Counted from the stretch's first letter, positions 36,400 to 49,788 are shown. The stretch is DNA of 64,000 bases from Chrysomallon squamiferum (GCA_012295275.1 CM022671.1:17004456-17068455); one strand, 5' to 3'. Numbers and translations: made by a program. Notes: a model not told the origin generated them from the sequence alone.

Positions 36400-39300
36400 C
36401 TGTCTACTTCATTTGCTTAGACAAAAACAAAACTGTAAAGTAGTGAAGAATATCGGTGTAAATATATCTTTTGATAAACATATGTTTTTGGGGTCTTTCT
36501 ACATTTAAGAAAAAAAAAAAAGAAAAAAAAAGACAAAGGAAAATAGAAAAATAACAGATACTACATAAGATTATCTTGTTATTTTTAGTACCAGTATGAA
36601 GCTCTCTTTATTATTATAATAAACTTGCATTAAAAACAAACAAATTCTAACAGCAAAAACTAGCAAAGATAGACAGCTTTTAATTGATGTTATTGATGCA
36701 TACACTGACATAGCCAAAAGAAATTATTTTAAAGATATTTTTAAACTATGTTTAATTTGAAAGCTGTATTAAATATATCTTGTCTTTCATACAAAAAAAG
36801 CCTGTTACCAGTGTAAATAAATATAACATTACATATCTACGTTAAAAATGGCCTTGTTTATAAACAGTTTTGACAAGTAAAAATATTTATGCACCATTTC
36901 TGTATAAACTTTGTAGTTATGTTTCAAAATATGTGTATATATGATACATTTTATGGATACATCCAGTCAGTTATGTTTTTTAATTTGGGAGATGGAAATT
37001 TTCAACAGATTCAGGTAATTTTAAAATTTTTTGTTCAGCCTTGGTGAGACAGATATTGATTACATGCCATGGCTGACATTTTTACTCGTTAAAAAAGATA
37101 ATTGATGAATTCTGTTTATATGCGACTGTCAGTTTTATTTCTTTTCATTGAAATAACGAATAAATCTACCTAGAGTAATAAACCTTACAGTTTATGAAGA
37201 CAGTAACATGATAAATGAGTTTGCCAGAGTATGCAATTAAGTTCTCTATTTTAAAAAAAGAAAAAATGAAGCCAGAAGTTTATACTGTGATCTCTGTAAA
37301 AACTTGAATCACTTGGGACAAAAAAAAAACATATGAGAAAGTGTCTGTATGTAAAGTTTTTTAACTTGACAGTCATTACTCGTTTTCACTTTTTTTATTT
37401 ATTAGATTTTCAAAGAAACATGTTTATTTCATTTCACACAGTAATTTATTTACATGCAAATTGCTGAAATTTTTAAAGAAATGATCTTACTTGCAAAATT
37501 GTGTGCCTGTGTTGATGAAGCTAATTATGTGTGGTTATAAACTTTAACAAATTTATTAAAAATGAAATAAGAAAAATTCTTAAACTGTAACCTGGGTGAA
37601 ACTATTTGACATTTTAAAGATCGACTATTGCACTGAAACATGAGGTAAAGGTCACCACTTGCCTAAAACAAAACAGCAAGGTTATGTCACCAATTTGCAA
37701 ACGTCATCATTCAACCGAAAATGTAAATAACTTGTTTTCAAAATACATTTGGTGAATAAATAATTTCATTTCAGTGAATTTAGTAATTGATGCATAAAGA
37801 AATTTTCTTGAAAATAACACGTCACAACAACATTAAAAGCAGCCACATTTATAAGCAATTTGTGTGTATTTCTTAAATATTTCTTAAATATTTACAACAT
37901 ATGTGGTTTTTGTCTTATGCCTTAATGTATTCGATTATATGATGTATATAAAACACATCAATTTAGATGTATATTTTGCATGTTCAGTATATGTAAGTGT
38001 GTGTTTCAGAGAAGAAAATCTGTCCAATAGTGTGGGTCATTGTTTTATGATGAGATTAGAAGATGATTAGATCATTTTGAAAACTATAATCTTCTTTGTT
38101 AAATGCTAATAACCTGTTAGCAAGAACTGGTTACTGAGACCCTTTGTTTATTTTCTATTAAACTTTCATTTGTTAACAGTTAGAAAAAAAAAAAATTTGT
38201 TTCCGTCCTCATTATTCAATGGCAACAAACTGTTAGTAAATTTGTATTTGTTGCATTAGTTGAATATTAACAGAAAATTGAAGTATTATTTTGACGCTGA
38301 TATATTTAATGAAATTGTAAATACTTTACTTAAACATGTTTGTGAGGAAAAAATATTAGCTAATGTAATATTGCTACCATAATTATTTTTATTTTTTATT
38401 ACTACTATTTTTTTTTTTTTTTGAGATAAAGAAGAAAAAAGAATTAGGAAATTACAAGTTTTCTCCTTTGAAGTTATTTCTTAATAATTTAAATAGAAAA
38501 TATTAATGAAGTTTAATATAAATAAGTAGCTGAGACAGTGAACAGTACAGGTACTAGACCCTATATAATCTGGCTTCCAGAAAAACACCTTTAGAAGTAT
38601 CTTATATTATTTCTATCTTGGTCCAGACTTCGGGGGGAAATCCAGAAATCAGTTTGCCATTCTGCTCAAAGCTTGCCAGATACACAGTGTGATAGGTGTA
38701 AGTCTTTTGCAAATTACTGTGATGTTTCAAGTAAAATAATGTTCAGTAATCAACTTCATTTATATATATTTGTGATTTTCAGCAGGACATAGAGAGACAT
38801 AACTTTAAAACCAGCTTGCATTTTCTGATAGTTTGAAATGACAATCTACGATACATTTTCATTGTCACTTGTATGATTCTGGAATGGGTTTGATTAATTT
38901 GTTTGGCTAATAATATATATATATTTTTTAGTATATACCCTTTCAGGGGCTTAATTAATTATTTATTTACAGTTTTATTTATTTTTTTATTTTTTATATT
39001 AGTTGTTTTGGAGGTTTTTTGTTGTTTTTTGTATTGATTGAATGGGCTAAAAGGGAAAAAAGTATTCAAAAATTTGTCCTTAGTAAAAGAAAAGAAGTTA
39101 TTTCTTTTAATATGTGTTTTAGTATTTATCTGTGACAGATTAACACAGTTTGATATTAACACAGCTGGAAATATTCTGTGTTACTAACAGTTCAAATATT
39201 TGTAATAAATACATATTTTTCTTGCTCATGCTTCTTGTTTGTGGTTTATTCTTTGTTTTTGGGTGTTATTTTCAATTCGTCATCTTTGACAAAAACTCCG

Positions 39301-39870
39301 AAATGCTTTTGCTCTTCATGCTAAAATACATCGTCTTAATATGAAATAATCATTTTGTGGTTTTTCTTTGTAGATACATATTTTATTAGTATTTTATCAC
39401 CTTTTGGAGTCAATTTAAGAGTTTGCCTTCACATGCTGACAGAAGGTGCATATATAAACTGTACAAACGTAAATCATAAAATGAAAGAGAGGCAGGTGGA
39501 TGATATGTTAAACAAAGATAGATAGTTAATTAAAAAAAAAAAAAAAAAATCATAGGTTCCACTTTGGAATTTAAATTCAATATAAAAATTTGGTATTTAA
39601 CTTACTCATTAAGAAGAAAAAAAAAAAAACATGACACCTCAATGTCATACTATTTATGTCAGCTTTATATTACCACGTTGGATAAACTTATCTAGAGGCT
39701 TATTTTATATCTAAATTATAATCTTTTAGAAGTGTAATATCAGTTTAAAGTGCTTTTTAGATATATAATTTTTTTTTTATTCATAATGAAATGAACATTT
39801 TCACATTTTTAGCACTTGTTCTAAATGGTAAGGAAATATTGCATGAACAACTGTTAATAATAGACAATCT
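36400..39870. other. AT-rich intergenic DNA between the large gene and the right array
   Basis: Long A/T tracts and short low-complexity frames only (for example 38959-39162 on the minus strand and 39150-39344 on the plus strand). I see no gene, element end or splice-bounded exon that I can support. Confidence 0.6.
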
Positions 39871-39877
39871 TATTTGA

Positions 39878-39879
<2 letters not shown>

Positions 39880-39934
<55 letters not shown>
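39880..39934. repeat. (GT)n microsatellite upstream of orphan exon 1
   Basis: About 27 GT units ending some 48 bp before the ATG of the exon at 39982. It occupies the promoter position used in the sister genes. Confidence 0.95.
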
Positions 39935-39935
<1 letters not shown>

Positions 39936-39981
39936 TCCAATTCTAGTTTCATTAGTGATAAGAATACTGGAATATTCTACA

Positions 39982-40014
39982 ATGAAATTTCTCTCTGTTG
40001 CCATTTTCTCAGTG
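39982..40014 (+). pseudogene. Orphan signal-peptide exon (copy 3)
   Basis: A 33-nt exon MKFLSVAIFSV followed by an intact GTGGTATGT donor, identical in plan to exon 1 of the intact genes. The intron is recognisable downstream to about 40545, then jumps to spacer sequence, and no cysteine-rich second exon follows before the next unit. Either exon 2 was deleted by recombination, or this acts as an alternative first exon for the exon at 44053. I favour deletion. Confidence 0.65.
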
Positions 40015-41249
40015 GTATGTACCTAGTAGTTATACTGAAATTACTATTAAACGTAAAGTTTGTTTACTCTATTTCTAATATTGATTATTTTTAAGTTAAA
40101 CTGATTTTTGTTGGTTATATATATATATATATTTCATTTTTTGTACATTTATTTATTTTTTTATTTTTTTTCTAATTGTTTCTATTAATGTTCATTAGTA
40201 AATACTAAACATGTAAGAATTTATCTACCAGTGGAGTACATTGTTTGATAAATCTGCTGTGAAATACCTATATGTTTTACATGCTGTTTATGGGGTGGTG
40301 CTTTTATAACATCTCTAAGTGCTGACAAGAATAAACTAGGAAACATTTGATAGATATGATATAGTGGAATTGTTTACAATCTACCCATGTTTTTTAAACG
40401 AAGCTTCTTTTAATAATACATTTTAAAAATTCTATGAAATATAATTATTATATTTTGTACAGCTCTTTACATTGTGGTTTTATAAACATTTGAAATATTT
40501 TATATTATTTAACTATTTAATTTTACTTTTTCTTTCTTTCTTTTTTTTAAATACTATGAACTTGTTTCTCCTGAATAACAGCATTTAACATTGCACTCTG
40601 TGATGGACTTGGCAGGAGAAGTGAATGATCAGAAAATATTCTGTGATGAAATCATTGTTTCTGAACATCCAGATCATCACTTGTTTTGTTACTAGCATAT
40701 GGTGAGAGAACAGAAATAGTGACAGTTAACAGATATCCGTTATTCTGTCATTATATCTGTTTTTAAAAAAACCTTTAAACATATTCAAATATTTTCCAAA
40801 AATTCTTCTCCTTCCTTAATAAGTTGTTCATTTTTCCTTCATAGATTTGTTTTTTTAAATGTTACTCACTGTAATAGTGAACCCAAAACAAATGGCTTAC
40901 TACAGGTGCAGGAATTTTATAAGGTAAAAAAACACAACAACAACAACAACAACAACCAAAACGTATTAGAGTTTTCCAAGAATACTCTAGAAAGTTGATC
41001 AAGATAGGAATCATTGATTTGACTCATTTTTCTCTGATGTACAAAGTAACTGTCATTTTCTGTACGCCAATAATTATGTATTACGATATCGGAATCTAAA
41101 TGTCGTTAACAATGGATTGTCTCCCTGTAATGGAAAAACGACTTGTCTATTATTATTAACGATTAGGCGTCATCATTCTTCTAGTTTTTTTATTACTTCT
41201 TCACTCAAATTAATATTGTTTGCTTGTAAATATTCGTAAGGAAAAAGGT

Positions 41250-41339
41250 TTTAAATAATTGTTCATTGTATTTATATGATTGTACATTGTATTTAAATAA
41301 TTGTCCGTTGTATTTAAATAATTGTGCGTTGTATTTAGT
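41250..41339. repeat. 21-bp minisatellite, short allele-like copy
   Basis: About four imperfect units of TAATTGTACATTGTATTTAAA. The paralogous sites are at about 48465-48530 and 56700-56922, with different copy numbers. Confidence 0.85.
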
Positions 41340-41442
41340 GCCGTAGCTGATAGGTGAACAGGGGAGCGAACACATTTTTCAAAACTTGCACTGATTCAAC
41401 AATATTTTATAACTCGATAGAAGTCGAATCTCTGGGACCCCC

Positions 41443-41655
41443 CACACACACACACACATATATTCACACACCCACACACACATATATTCACACATCTATA
41501 AACCAAACCATACACACATATATACATAGAGATATAACCAGGCACAAAAAACCAGGCACATACACAGGAACATACACAGGCACAAACACAGCGACACACA
41601 CACAGAGACACACATATACACACGCATACAGACACACATACACACATACGCATCA
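41443..41655. repeat. CA-rich simple repeat
   Basis: Imperfect CACA/CATA/CAGG repeats next to GATAGAAGTCGAATCTCTGG. The threonine/histidine-rich and valine/cysteine-rich frames on the two strands are artefacts. Confidence 0.9.
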
Positions 41656-41799
41656 TATATCTGTGTCTGTTTCTGTTTTACGGTTCTATATGTTATTTTT
41701 TCATAGCATTCGGAAACATCGAATTTCGTCGCATTTTTTTAATTTTTTTTTATTCTTGTATACAAAAATAATAGTTGGTTATACTCATGAAAATAAATA

Positions 41800-42598
41800 C
41801 AATGGCACTTCGAGTTACGGTTGAGTTCTTGCTTTGAGTTGCGAACCAAAATCCGAGTTACGAGAGACCTTCAGATATGCCGCCGCTAGTTGGCGCAACG
41901 AACAGCATAACATCCGCCGCATCTCACTCGTTTACATCACGTGGTTACCTCGCCAAGGAAGCATCTCTGTTGTGTTGTGCTCGCGTTTTGTACAGTATTT
42001 TGCCAGATTTATTTGTTCTGACCATGGATCCTAAGAAAGTGAGTGCAAAGGACAGAGCTGACTCATTTGCCTCTACTTGGAAGCAGCTCTGTTGTGTTGT
42101 GCTCCCGTTTTGTGCAGTATTTTGTCAAATTTCCATGGATCCTAAGAAAGTGTGTGTAAAGGACACTGCTGAGAAGAAGAAGCGGATAATGTTCATTGGA
42201 TTAAAGCTTGAATTCACAGAAAAACATGAGCGAGGTTTGCATGTAGTTAACATGGCTAGGCAGTACGAGCGAAGTACTTTTACGATATGTATCATACTGA
42301 AGCGAAAGGAGTGGATAAAGGCTGTAATTCCAGCCAAAGGCGTTAAAATACTTTCTAAGCTGTGGACCTCTGTCCATGAAAAGATGGATAAACCCTAACC
42401 CTGTACACTTTATAAAACCAATTTATTTCTATACATCTAAAAAAAAAAAAAAAAAAATTATACAATATTTGACATTCATAAATACATTTCTATAAATACA
42501 ATTAATTTCATTTGAGAAAATTGTTTTGATATACGAGCAAATGTTAGTAACGAGCTCGGTCACAGAACGAATTAAACCCGTAAGTCAAGGTACCATTG
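41800..42598 (+). mobile_element. Tigger/pogo-like element with inverted ends, copy 1
   Basis: Begins CAATGGCACTTCGAGTTACG. Its end, reverse-complemented, reads CAATGGTACCTTGACTTACG, and TA flanks both sides (41798-41799 and 42599-42600). Paralogous uninterrupted sequence at about 57560 (GAAAATGAATACTTTGTGCTTTC) shows the site before insertion. Inside is only the N-terminal part of a CENP-B/Tigger-type transposase, so it is non-autonomous. A segment of about 120 bp that includes ATGGATCCTAAGAAAGTG is tandemly duplicated (from about 41964 and about 42086). Confidence 0.8.
42134..42398 (+). pseudogene. Truncated Tigger-type transposase N-terminus
   Basis: About 87 codons from MDPKKV... with EKKKRIMFIGLKLEFTEKHE, a basic region and helix-turn-helix of the CENP-B N-terminal/Psq type used by Tigger and Jerky proteins for DNA binding. 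The DDE catalytic domain is absent. The fragment lies inside an element with intact ends. Confidence 0.7.
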
Positions 42599-42957
42599 TA
42601 CTTTCTGCTTTCTCAGAAGAAGAAAAAATGCTATAATTCATGAATGTAAGAGCAACTGGTTACTTTGAATGTTTCTTTGTTTCTTTAACCTTAATCCATT
42701 TTTTTGTTTTGTTTTGTTCAATAATTCAATAAGAACATAACTACGGACTTACTTTGATAGAATACTACTGAATACATAAAGCTCAGATTCGACAAGATTC
42801 AGTATAAATATAAAATATAAACTTTGAAATGTTATGGCAGCATAAAATACTTTTTTGATATTTATTTTATTATCCATAATGACATAAAATTTTGTTCTAA
42901 ATGGTTAGGAAATATTGCATAAACAGCTGGTAAAAATATACATAATCTTATCAGATC

Positions 42958-43054
42958 GTATGTGTGTATGTTTATGTGTATGTATGTGTGTGTGTTTGTG
43001 TGTGTGCGTGTGTGTGTGTGTATATATCTATATATATCTATATATATCTATATG
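42958..43054 (+). promoter_or_regulatory. GT/TA microsatellite and TATA-like promoter of copy 4
   Basis: A GTAT/GT repeat runs into TATCTATATATATC repeats ending TATATGAGCCAGTTCTGG about 50 bp before the ATG. The TATA-AGCCA-TTCTGG-TTTATCA order recurs before copies 5 and 7. Confidence 0.5.
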
Positions 43055-43101
43055 AGCCAGTTCTGGTTTTATCAGTGATAGGAATACTGGAATATTCTAT
43101 A

Positions 43102-44301
43102 ATGAAATTTCTCTATGTCGCCATTTTCACTGTGGTATGTACCAAATAGTTATATAGAAATTACTATTAAACGTAAAGTTTATTTACTCTATTTCGATTA
43201 TTATTAACTTAAACTCATTTTTGTTCGTAATAATAATAATAATAATAATAATGATAATAATAATAATAATAATTTTTGCCATTGTTTTAATATCAATGAT
43301 AGGTAATCTTTCCATTTAAATTTTTGTACATTTATTTGCTTTTTTGTTTTAATTTGTTTGTAATTGTTTCTATTTCATTCATTAGTAAATACTAAACATG
43401 CAAGAATATGATTCAAAGAAAATATTTAACACATTTCATTTATCTACCACTGGAGTACGTTGTTTGATAAATCTGCCATGAAACACCTACACGTTTTACA
43501 TGCTGTTTATGGGGTGGTGCTTTTAAAACATCTCTAAGTGCTGACAAGAGTAAACTAGGAAACACTTGGTAGACATGATGTAGTGGAATTGTTTACAGTC
43601 CAATTGTAAACGAACCTTCGTTTTGAATTAAATTGTTAAAATTCTTTAAAATATAATTATTACATTGTGGTTTTATTATTTTTATAAATTTTTAATATTA
43701 TCTGAGTCTTTAGTTTTACATACTTCTTTCTGATACCTAATAACTGATCTGATTTTCATGCTGGACGTTGCTAAATATTCATTCATTCATTCTGATACAA
43801 GTAAACCATAAATATGCTGCAAATATACACCAATATTATGTTGTGTCTAAAATATATCGTGCTGTGTACTTACAGAATCAGGATTCCTTTAGTAATAACA
43901 TTATGTAAAAAAAAAAAAAAACGATAGGTTTAGCACCAACTAATATTTAGTGTAATCTACTGGTTTAGCATCTAATAATTTTTGATACAAACGATCTAAT
44001 TATATTCATTGTGTCTATGTGTCGAAACTAATACTCTTTCATTCATTTGAAGGTGATTACTCTAGACATCACAGTAAAAAGATCACATGAAAGAGTCGAA
44101 AGTGTTGGAGATTTCTGTGAATACGATTCTGACTGTGGTGAAGATTTCTGCTGTAAAAAGAATGGGAATGCTGGCACAGCTGGAAGGTGTCAGCTATATC
44201 GCATGGAGAATGAACAGTGCAACAAACAGAACCTCTGCCCATGCAAGCCTGGATTACAATGTAATGACAAAAGTTTCAAATGTAAGCGCCCATTGAGATG
44301 A
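43102..44301 (+). CDS. Secreted ten-cysteine protein, prokineticin-like (copy 4)
   Basis: Exon 1 is 43102-43134 (MKFLYVAIFTV, GTATGT donor). Exon 2 is 44053-44301, after CATTTGAAG. Phase 0, about 93 residues. The signal peptide is completed by VITLDITV and followed by KR. The ten cysteines are spaced as in copy 1: C-x5-C-G-x3-CC, then GRC, EQC, LCPC-x4-LQC and KC. Copies 1 and 4 are the closest pair across the two arrays (both keep KPGL and end in KRPL), although they lie on opposite strands 36 kb apart. The usual AATAAA is changed to AATACA in the 3' flank. Confidence 0.8.
43227..43273. repeat. (AAT)n microsatellite in the intron of copy 4
   Basis: About fifteen AAT units with one interruption. 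Confidence 0.93.
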
Positions 44302-45427
44302 TGAACCTCTCAGTAGAGATGATCAGAAAATATCAGTTTCTTGTTCAAATAATATAATTTGAATGACAATACATTTTTGCAATGTTTATAATATTGTTTG
44401 TTTTTAGTGCTAAAGTATGAATACCTATTTTAATTTCAGTGAAATAATTTGGTGCATATTAATTAAAATATTTAGTCATTATTACAATATTTACATATTT
44501 ATATTTCCTTCAACCCATACATTACACAAATAGATTCATAATTACACTTATAAACCCATTTCTGTCTGTTTACATTTATCAACTTGTCTTCATTTTAAAA
44601 GAGCTTCTTGTCTTTCAAAAATTCCTCATCCCACATATACACAAATATTATTATCATTCTTTATTATTTTATCATTTAACAGACTTAATAATAGTGATCA
44701 GTCCATTATGAATCTTTATTATAATCTATAATAACATTCTAGTTTACTGTTTAAATTCATTTATTATTTACTAATACAATAATTCAGAATCTTTTCTTCC
44801 AACACTCACATTACACACATTGATGCACATAAAAATAGACTGAAGTGGTTGTGGCCTAATTGTTTAAACGTGTTCTGATTATCAGCAGACGGCAATGTTT
44901 TGTGTAGTTTGTGAGTGAAATTCACTAGGAAACTTTGGAAATACGGGGTTGCTGATGTATGGCTGAGAAACAGTCAATTTTTAGCTATATGGTTATGTTA
45001 ATTGTTTAATCTTACCGTAAACATGCGAATAGGAAGCATTGTTTTATTTGGTAGGTAAAAAGAAACAACTTCGGTTAACAAAATGTTGTCTATGGTTATG
45101 CACGCTTTATTTTTATTTGGTAGGTAAAAAAACAAAAAAAACTTCGGTTAACAAAATCTTGTCTATGGTTATGCACACTTTATTATTAGATATATGTATA
45201 AGATATAAATACTAATGTATTTATTTTATAATTTATTATCTCTTAACTCGAACAAACCTAACCCAAATGTTTTCTCTGCTAAGTTTACAGTACAGGTGAA
45301 ATATCACAGCGCTTTCATTTTCATTGATAAGTGTTTCATAGCAACTTGTCCATTGGCTGGCTAAAATGGTTTGTTTGGTCATGTGATATCATTGTTCATT
45401 CTAAGTGTGACAGCCGAAATGGAAACG

Positions 45428-45430
<3 letters not shown>

Positions 45431-45489
<59 letters not shown>
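45431..45489. repeat. (AT)n microsatellite
   Basis: About thirty AT units, placed where paralogous units have only a few or none. Confidence 0.96.
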
Positions 45490-45494
<5 letters not shown>

Positions 45495-46040
45495 AAAAAA
45501 ATTTATTAAAAAAAATAATGAAGAAAATAAAAATGAAAATAAAAAATTAAATGAAATTAAAAATAATTAAATTAGAAATGATAACAGCAGACTGCAGATA
45601 AGTACATTTTATAATTAATTTTTTTATTTTGTTCACATCTTTCGTTTTAATTTGTTGGAAGCTGTCTGCTAATACATTACTACATACTTTGCTACAGAGA
45701 GGTTATTAATTTATCCTACGTTTTAAAAAATAATAATAAAATATTTTGATTTTTTTGTTAATGTACTTTCTTAATACGAGTGGCAGATGGGCGGTAACTT
45801 TGTATTTTTCTTGTTCTTCTGATCTTGGTTTTAATTACATTCGTAAGTCTGGAAAATAGATGAAATCATTTTAATTATATTGAAAGATCCAACCACTTTC
45901 CTAATGTATTTTTCAATTCACTTAATAAATATCTATTCACCATTTTGGAACATAAATTTTTTTCAACTTTCTTTTCATTTAGAATTAATCAGTATCATTG
46001 ACGTTATCAGCTTTAAAGTATGATATTTCATAACAATTAA

Positions 46041-46043
<3 letters not shown>

Positions 46044-46098
<55 letters not shown>
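46044..46098. repeat. (AAT)n microsatellite
   Basis: About eighteen units. Paralogous repeats are at 55329 and 60846. Confidence 0.95.
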
Positions 46099-46100
<2 letters not shown>

Positions 46101-47441
46101 TAGTAATAATAATAATAAAAGCATCAATCAGAATAGTATCTATTAAACGAAGTAGAATGCAATTTATAAATAAATCAAAAGTATAAAATTTAAAACGTCC
46201 TCAACAACCAAAGAAATATTAAAACAATAAAAGTTTATAGGAACTGATGAGAGGTACCAGGCCATTTATTCAATCCCAAATGTACAAAGTTAAAACTCTC
46301 TGTCTGTTTCTAGAGTGATGCAAACTTCCAAACGATTACATCAGTGCTGCAGAGGAAATAACTCACATGTAATTCAGAAAATCCTGTTAAAAATGTTGCT
46401 GGATAGATTTAAAGCCAAGCAGCGTGGCGAGCTGCACTTGTCAAATTTAAAAAAATGTGTGAACCGATCTACCGACTCGACAACTTCAACTGAAAGGTTT
46501 GTCACTGTGGGTAATTGTAGTCAATGTTTCTCATAAAAAAAACCCGCAAACCTAATTACTTGCAAATTGAAAATTTACTAATTGAAAAAAAGTATCAAAA
46601 ATTTAAAAATGATTGTGAACAAAAAAAAAAAAAATTGGATTTTTTTTTTTGAAAACTGGAACAAATTGCTTGAAAGCGGTCGGAGTCTTAGGCATAGATT
46701 CACAGAAGTTACAATAACCATTTAATGATTTAAAATTAAAATTTAATTGTGTACATCATTCCTTATCTGTGTGTGTCTTTATTATACACACAGATATTTT
46801 ATATATACGTCTGTGTTTTTAATGTGTTCGTACCTTGCGAGTGATTTAAATATATTTCCGATCAACTGTAGACTTGACAAGCTACTATTAGAGACGTTTT
46901 CTAAATAGAGAGCAGTTTAGCGGTCTGTTAAGCTTAACCAGGTTTAACGAAGGATTCCAGAAAAAATTCTTATTTAATAATTTAAAAAAAAAAAATATAT
47001 ATATATAATAAAAGAAATAAGAAAAATCTTGTTTAGAATCTGGCAGGCTTCGTAGTAAATCGATCCTCTACCGGCTACTTTTTAAATTTTGTGGCGTACA
47101 CCTCTCTGTCCATTTCAGAACGAATTACAACTGAAATCTGAGAAACGTTCTGTATATTACTAGAAGCATTCATCACAGACATTTTGCTTTTCACCTGTTT
47201 TGTTACTAGCATATGGTGAGAGAACAGAATTAGTGACACTTAACAGATATCCGTTATTCTGTCATTATATCTGTGCAAAAGATCCCTTTAAACATAGTTT
47301 AAATATTTTCTACAAATTCATCTCTTTCTTTAATAAACATTTCAGTTTTCCTTTATAGGTTTTTTTTTTTAACTGTTACTCACTGCAAAAGTGAACCCAA
47401 AACAAATGGCTTACTATAGGTCTAGGAAATTTATGAGGCCA

Positions 47442-47475
<34 letters not shown>

Positions 47476-47654
47476 AAACAAAACCAATTAGACATTTCCA
47501 AGAATACTCTAGAAAGATGATCAAGATAGAAATCTTTCTTTTGACTTATTTTTCTCTGATGTACAAAGTAATTGTCATTTTCTGTACGTCAGTCATTATT
47601 TATTACGATATCGGAATCTAAATGTTGTTAACAATGTATTGTCTCCCTATAATA

Positions 47655-48330
47655 GAAAGCCGACGGTCCATTTTTTGCTTTATGTTGCGAGCCAAAATCC
47701 CAGTTGCGAGCGAGATTCAGATACGCCGCCGCTAGTTGGCGCAACGAACAATACAACAACGTCACCGCTCACTCGTTTACATCACGATGTTACCTCGCCG
47801 TTGAAGCATCTGTGTTGTTTTGTGCTCGCGTTTTGTGCAGTATTTTGCCAAATATATTCTTTCTGACCATGGATCCTAAGAAACTGAATAGAAAGTAAAG
47901 TGCTGAGAAGAAGAAGCGTCCATTGAATTAAAGCATGCTATCATAGAAAAACATGAGCGTGGTGTACATGTAGTGGACTTGGCTAGGCCGTATGAGCGTA
48001 GTACTTCTACGATATGCACCATATTGAGGCAGAAGGAGTCGATAAAGGCTATAACTCCAGCCAAAGGCATTAAATTAATTTGTCTGATCTCGAAGATAAA
48101 TACACTTTACAAAACCAATTTATTTGTTTACATTCTCTTTTATGTTGTTTTTTATACAATATTTGTCATTAATAAACACATTTTTCGTATTTAAAAACAC
48201 GTTACAAAAAAAGGGCTGTAACGGATAAATGGTATTTCAATTAATTTCAGTGGAAAACTGATGTCATATACGAGCAAACTGAGTTATGAGCTCGGTCACG
48301 AATTAAACTCGTAAGTCAAGCTACCGCTGT
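47655..48330 (+). mobile_element. Tigger/pogo-like element, copy 2
   Basis: Contains ATGTTGCGAGCCAAAATCCC, GCCGCCGCTAGTTGGCGCAA, the MDPKK start of the transposase at 47871 with an early stop, and the 3' end CGTAAGTCAAGCTACCGCTG next to TA. The 5' end is degraded. It sits at the same place in the duplicated unit as copy 3 (after GTCTCCCT.TAAT, before TATTATTATTA). The equivalent place at about 41.14 kb is empty. Confidence 0.7.
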
Positions 48331-48464
48331 ATATTATTATTAATGAATGGGCGTGATCATCATTCTTCTTCTTTCTTTCTTTTTGAGTATTTAAAACAAT
48401 ATTTATTACTTCTATACTGAAATTAATATTGTTTGTTTGTAAATATTCCTAAGGAAAAAGGTTT

Positions 48465-48530
48465 TAAATAATTATATTTTGTATTTAAATAATTGTACAT
48501 TGTATTTAAATAATTGTACATTTTATTTAG
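48465..48530. repeat. 21-bp minisatellite, three-copy version
   Basis: The same unit as at 41250 and 56700. Confidence 0.85.
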
Positions 48531-48655
48531 TGCCGTAGCTGACAGGCGAACAGGGGAGCGAACGCCCCCGGTGAATCATTTTTCAAAATTGCCACTGATT
48601 CAACAATATTTTATAACTCTTTAGTTCATTTGTGCGATAGAAGTCGAATCTCCGG

Positions 48656-48845
48656 AACACACACATATACACCATTCCCTATATATTCACACACATATAA
48701 ACCCACACATACATATATACATGCACATATAACCACACAGACGTACAACATATACATATGTACATAAACACATACGCATGCGCGCACACGAACACACACA
48801 GAGACACACACATTCGCACGCATACATACACGCAAACACACATAC
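48656..48845. repeat. CA-rich simple repeat
   Basis: Paralogue of 41443-41655 and 57053-57235. The minus-strand cysteine/valine-rich frame is an artefact of the repeat. Confidence 0.9.
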
Positions 48846-49083
48846 GCATCACGTGAATGATTATATCTTGGTGTCTGTCTCTGTTTTATAGTTGTATGTC
48901 ATTTTTTGTTCATGCCATTCGGAAACATTCAAAGAAAAAAATGTTTCCTTTGAAAACTTGAACTTGAAAAAAATTAACGCGCTAATCAGAACAAGCTGTT
49001 GTGAAGCACGACTACGATGGGAACACTTTCTAGTAATCGGGGAGAATCAAGATGACCGATCAGTGAATAAGGCAAACTTGTTA

Positions 49084-49085
<2 letters not shown>

Positions 49086-49167
<82 letters not shown>
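49086..49167. repeat. (CT)n microsatellite
   Basis: About 41 CT units. The Arg-Glu and Ser-Leu frames across it are artefacts. Confidence 0.97.
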
Positions 49168-49170
<3 letters not shown>

Positions 49171-49548
49171 AATTTCGTAGAACTTTTTATTTTTGCATTT
49201 TTCTTGTACAAGACAGATAGAAAAGTAACTTTAATTATTACTAAATTCATATCACCTCTTTTGATGTTTTTCTCAATTTTTTCAACTCCATGGCGTTGTT
49301 ATAAAAAGTGCTGGCATTTGGTAATTAAAGAGCGAGAAAAAGAAGCGAGAGAAGTAAGCGAGAGCGATGGAAACAGTCAAGACGAAAGTTCAATCAGGCG
49401 GGGAAGCCAATATTTTTGAATGACGTTGTCTTTACGGACGAGTATGGTAAGCAATTGTCTATTCTTATTTGATAGAGTGTAATATGCAATTAACTTGTGT
49501 CAGTAACATTTATTATACCTAAAAGTTTAATGTTTTAATCTGTCCTCC

Positions 49549-49788
49549 GTGCAGATTCTTATTTTGTCTTGGTTTTGTGAGTTTGTGTCCAGAAAACAGA
49601 ATGTTTTTGATAAATGGATTAGATCAAGCGACATTAGGAAGGATTATACCAAATTACGTGAATTAATCATTTTGGAAGAAGTGAGAAATTGTTTACCGCT
49701 AAATGTTCGGTTACATTTGGAAGATCAGGGCATAGAAAGTCTACAAGCTGCTGCTGTAGCTGCTGATAATAAAGTCACAGAGTTGTGA
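49549..49788 (+). pseudogene. Gag-like fragment of the Gypsy-like element
   Basis: The frame includes FDKWIRSSDIRKDYTKLREL and LILEEVRNCLP-type residues followed by LEDQGIESLQAAAVAAD. This is the SCAN-like capsid signature of metazoan Gypsy gag proteins (LRELILxEExxNCLP...LQxAAxxAD). Downstream at about 49920-49975 a degenerate CysCysHisCys zinc knuckle is visible (CSYCKMNNH). Confidence 0.65.

Larger units (their letters stand above)
44320..46540 (+). repeat. Duplicated spacer, unit 1
   Basis: Follows exon 2 of copy 4. It shares, in the same order, landmarks with 53780-55770 and 59180-61345: the GTGGTTGTGGCC block, TTTATCCTACGTTT, a GTGGCAGATGGGCGG motif, an AAT microsatellite, and the block with CAAACTTC and ACTCACATGTAATTCAGA. 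No gene is supported within it. The 73-residue frame at 46315 is disrupted by indels in its paralogues. Confidence 0.8.

Noticed and set aside
41834-42034. Frame upstream of the Tigger transposase start
   Set aside because: It lies in the 5' noncoding part of the element. Homology to transposase begins only at the MDPKK start.
44846-45000. Possible tRNA-derived SINE (GTGGTTGTGGCC block)
   Set aside because: I could not find A and B box promoter motifs or a defined end. The block recurs only as part of the larger duplicated unit in this window.
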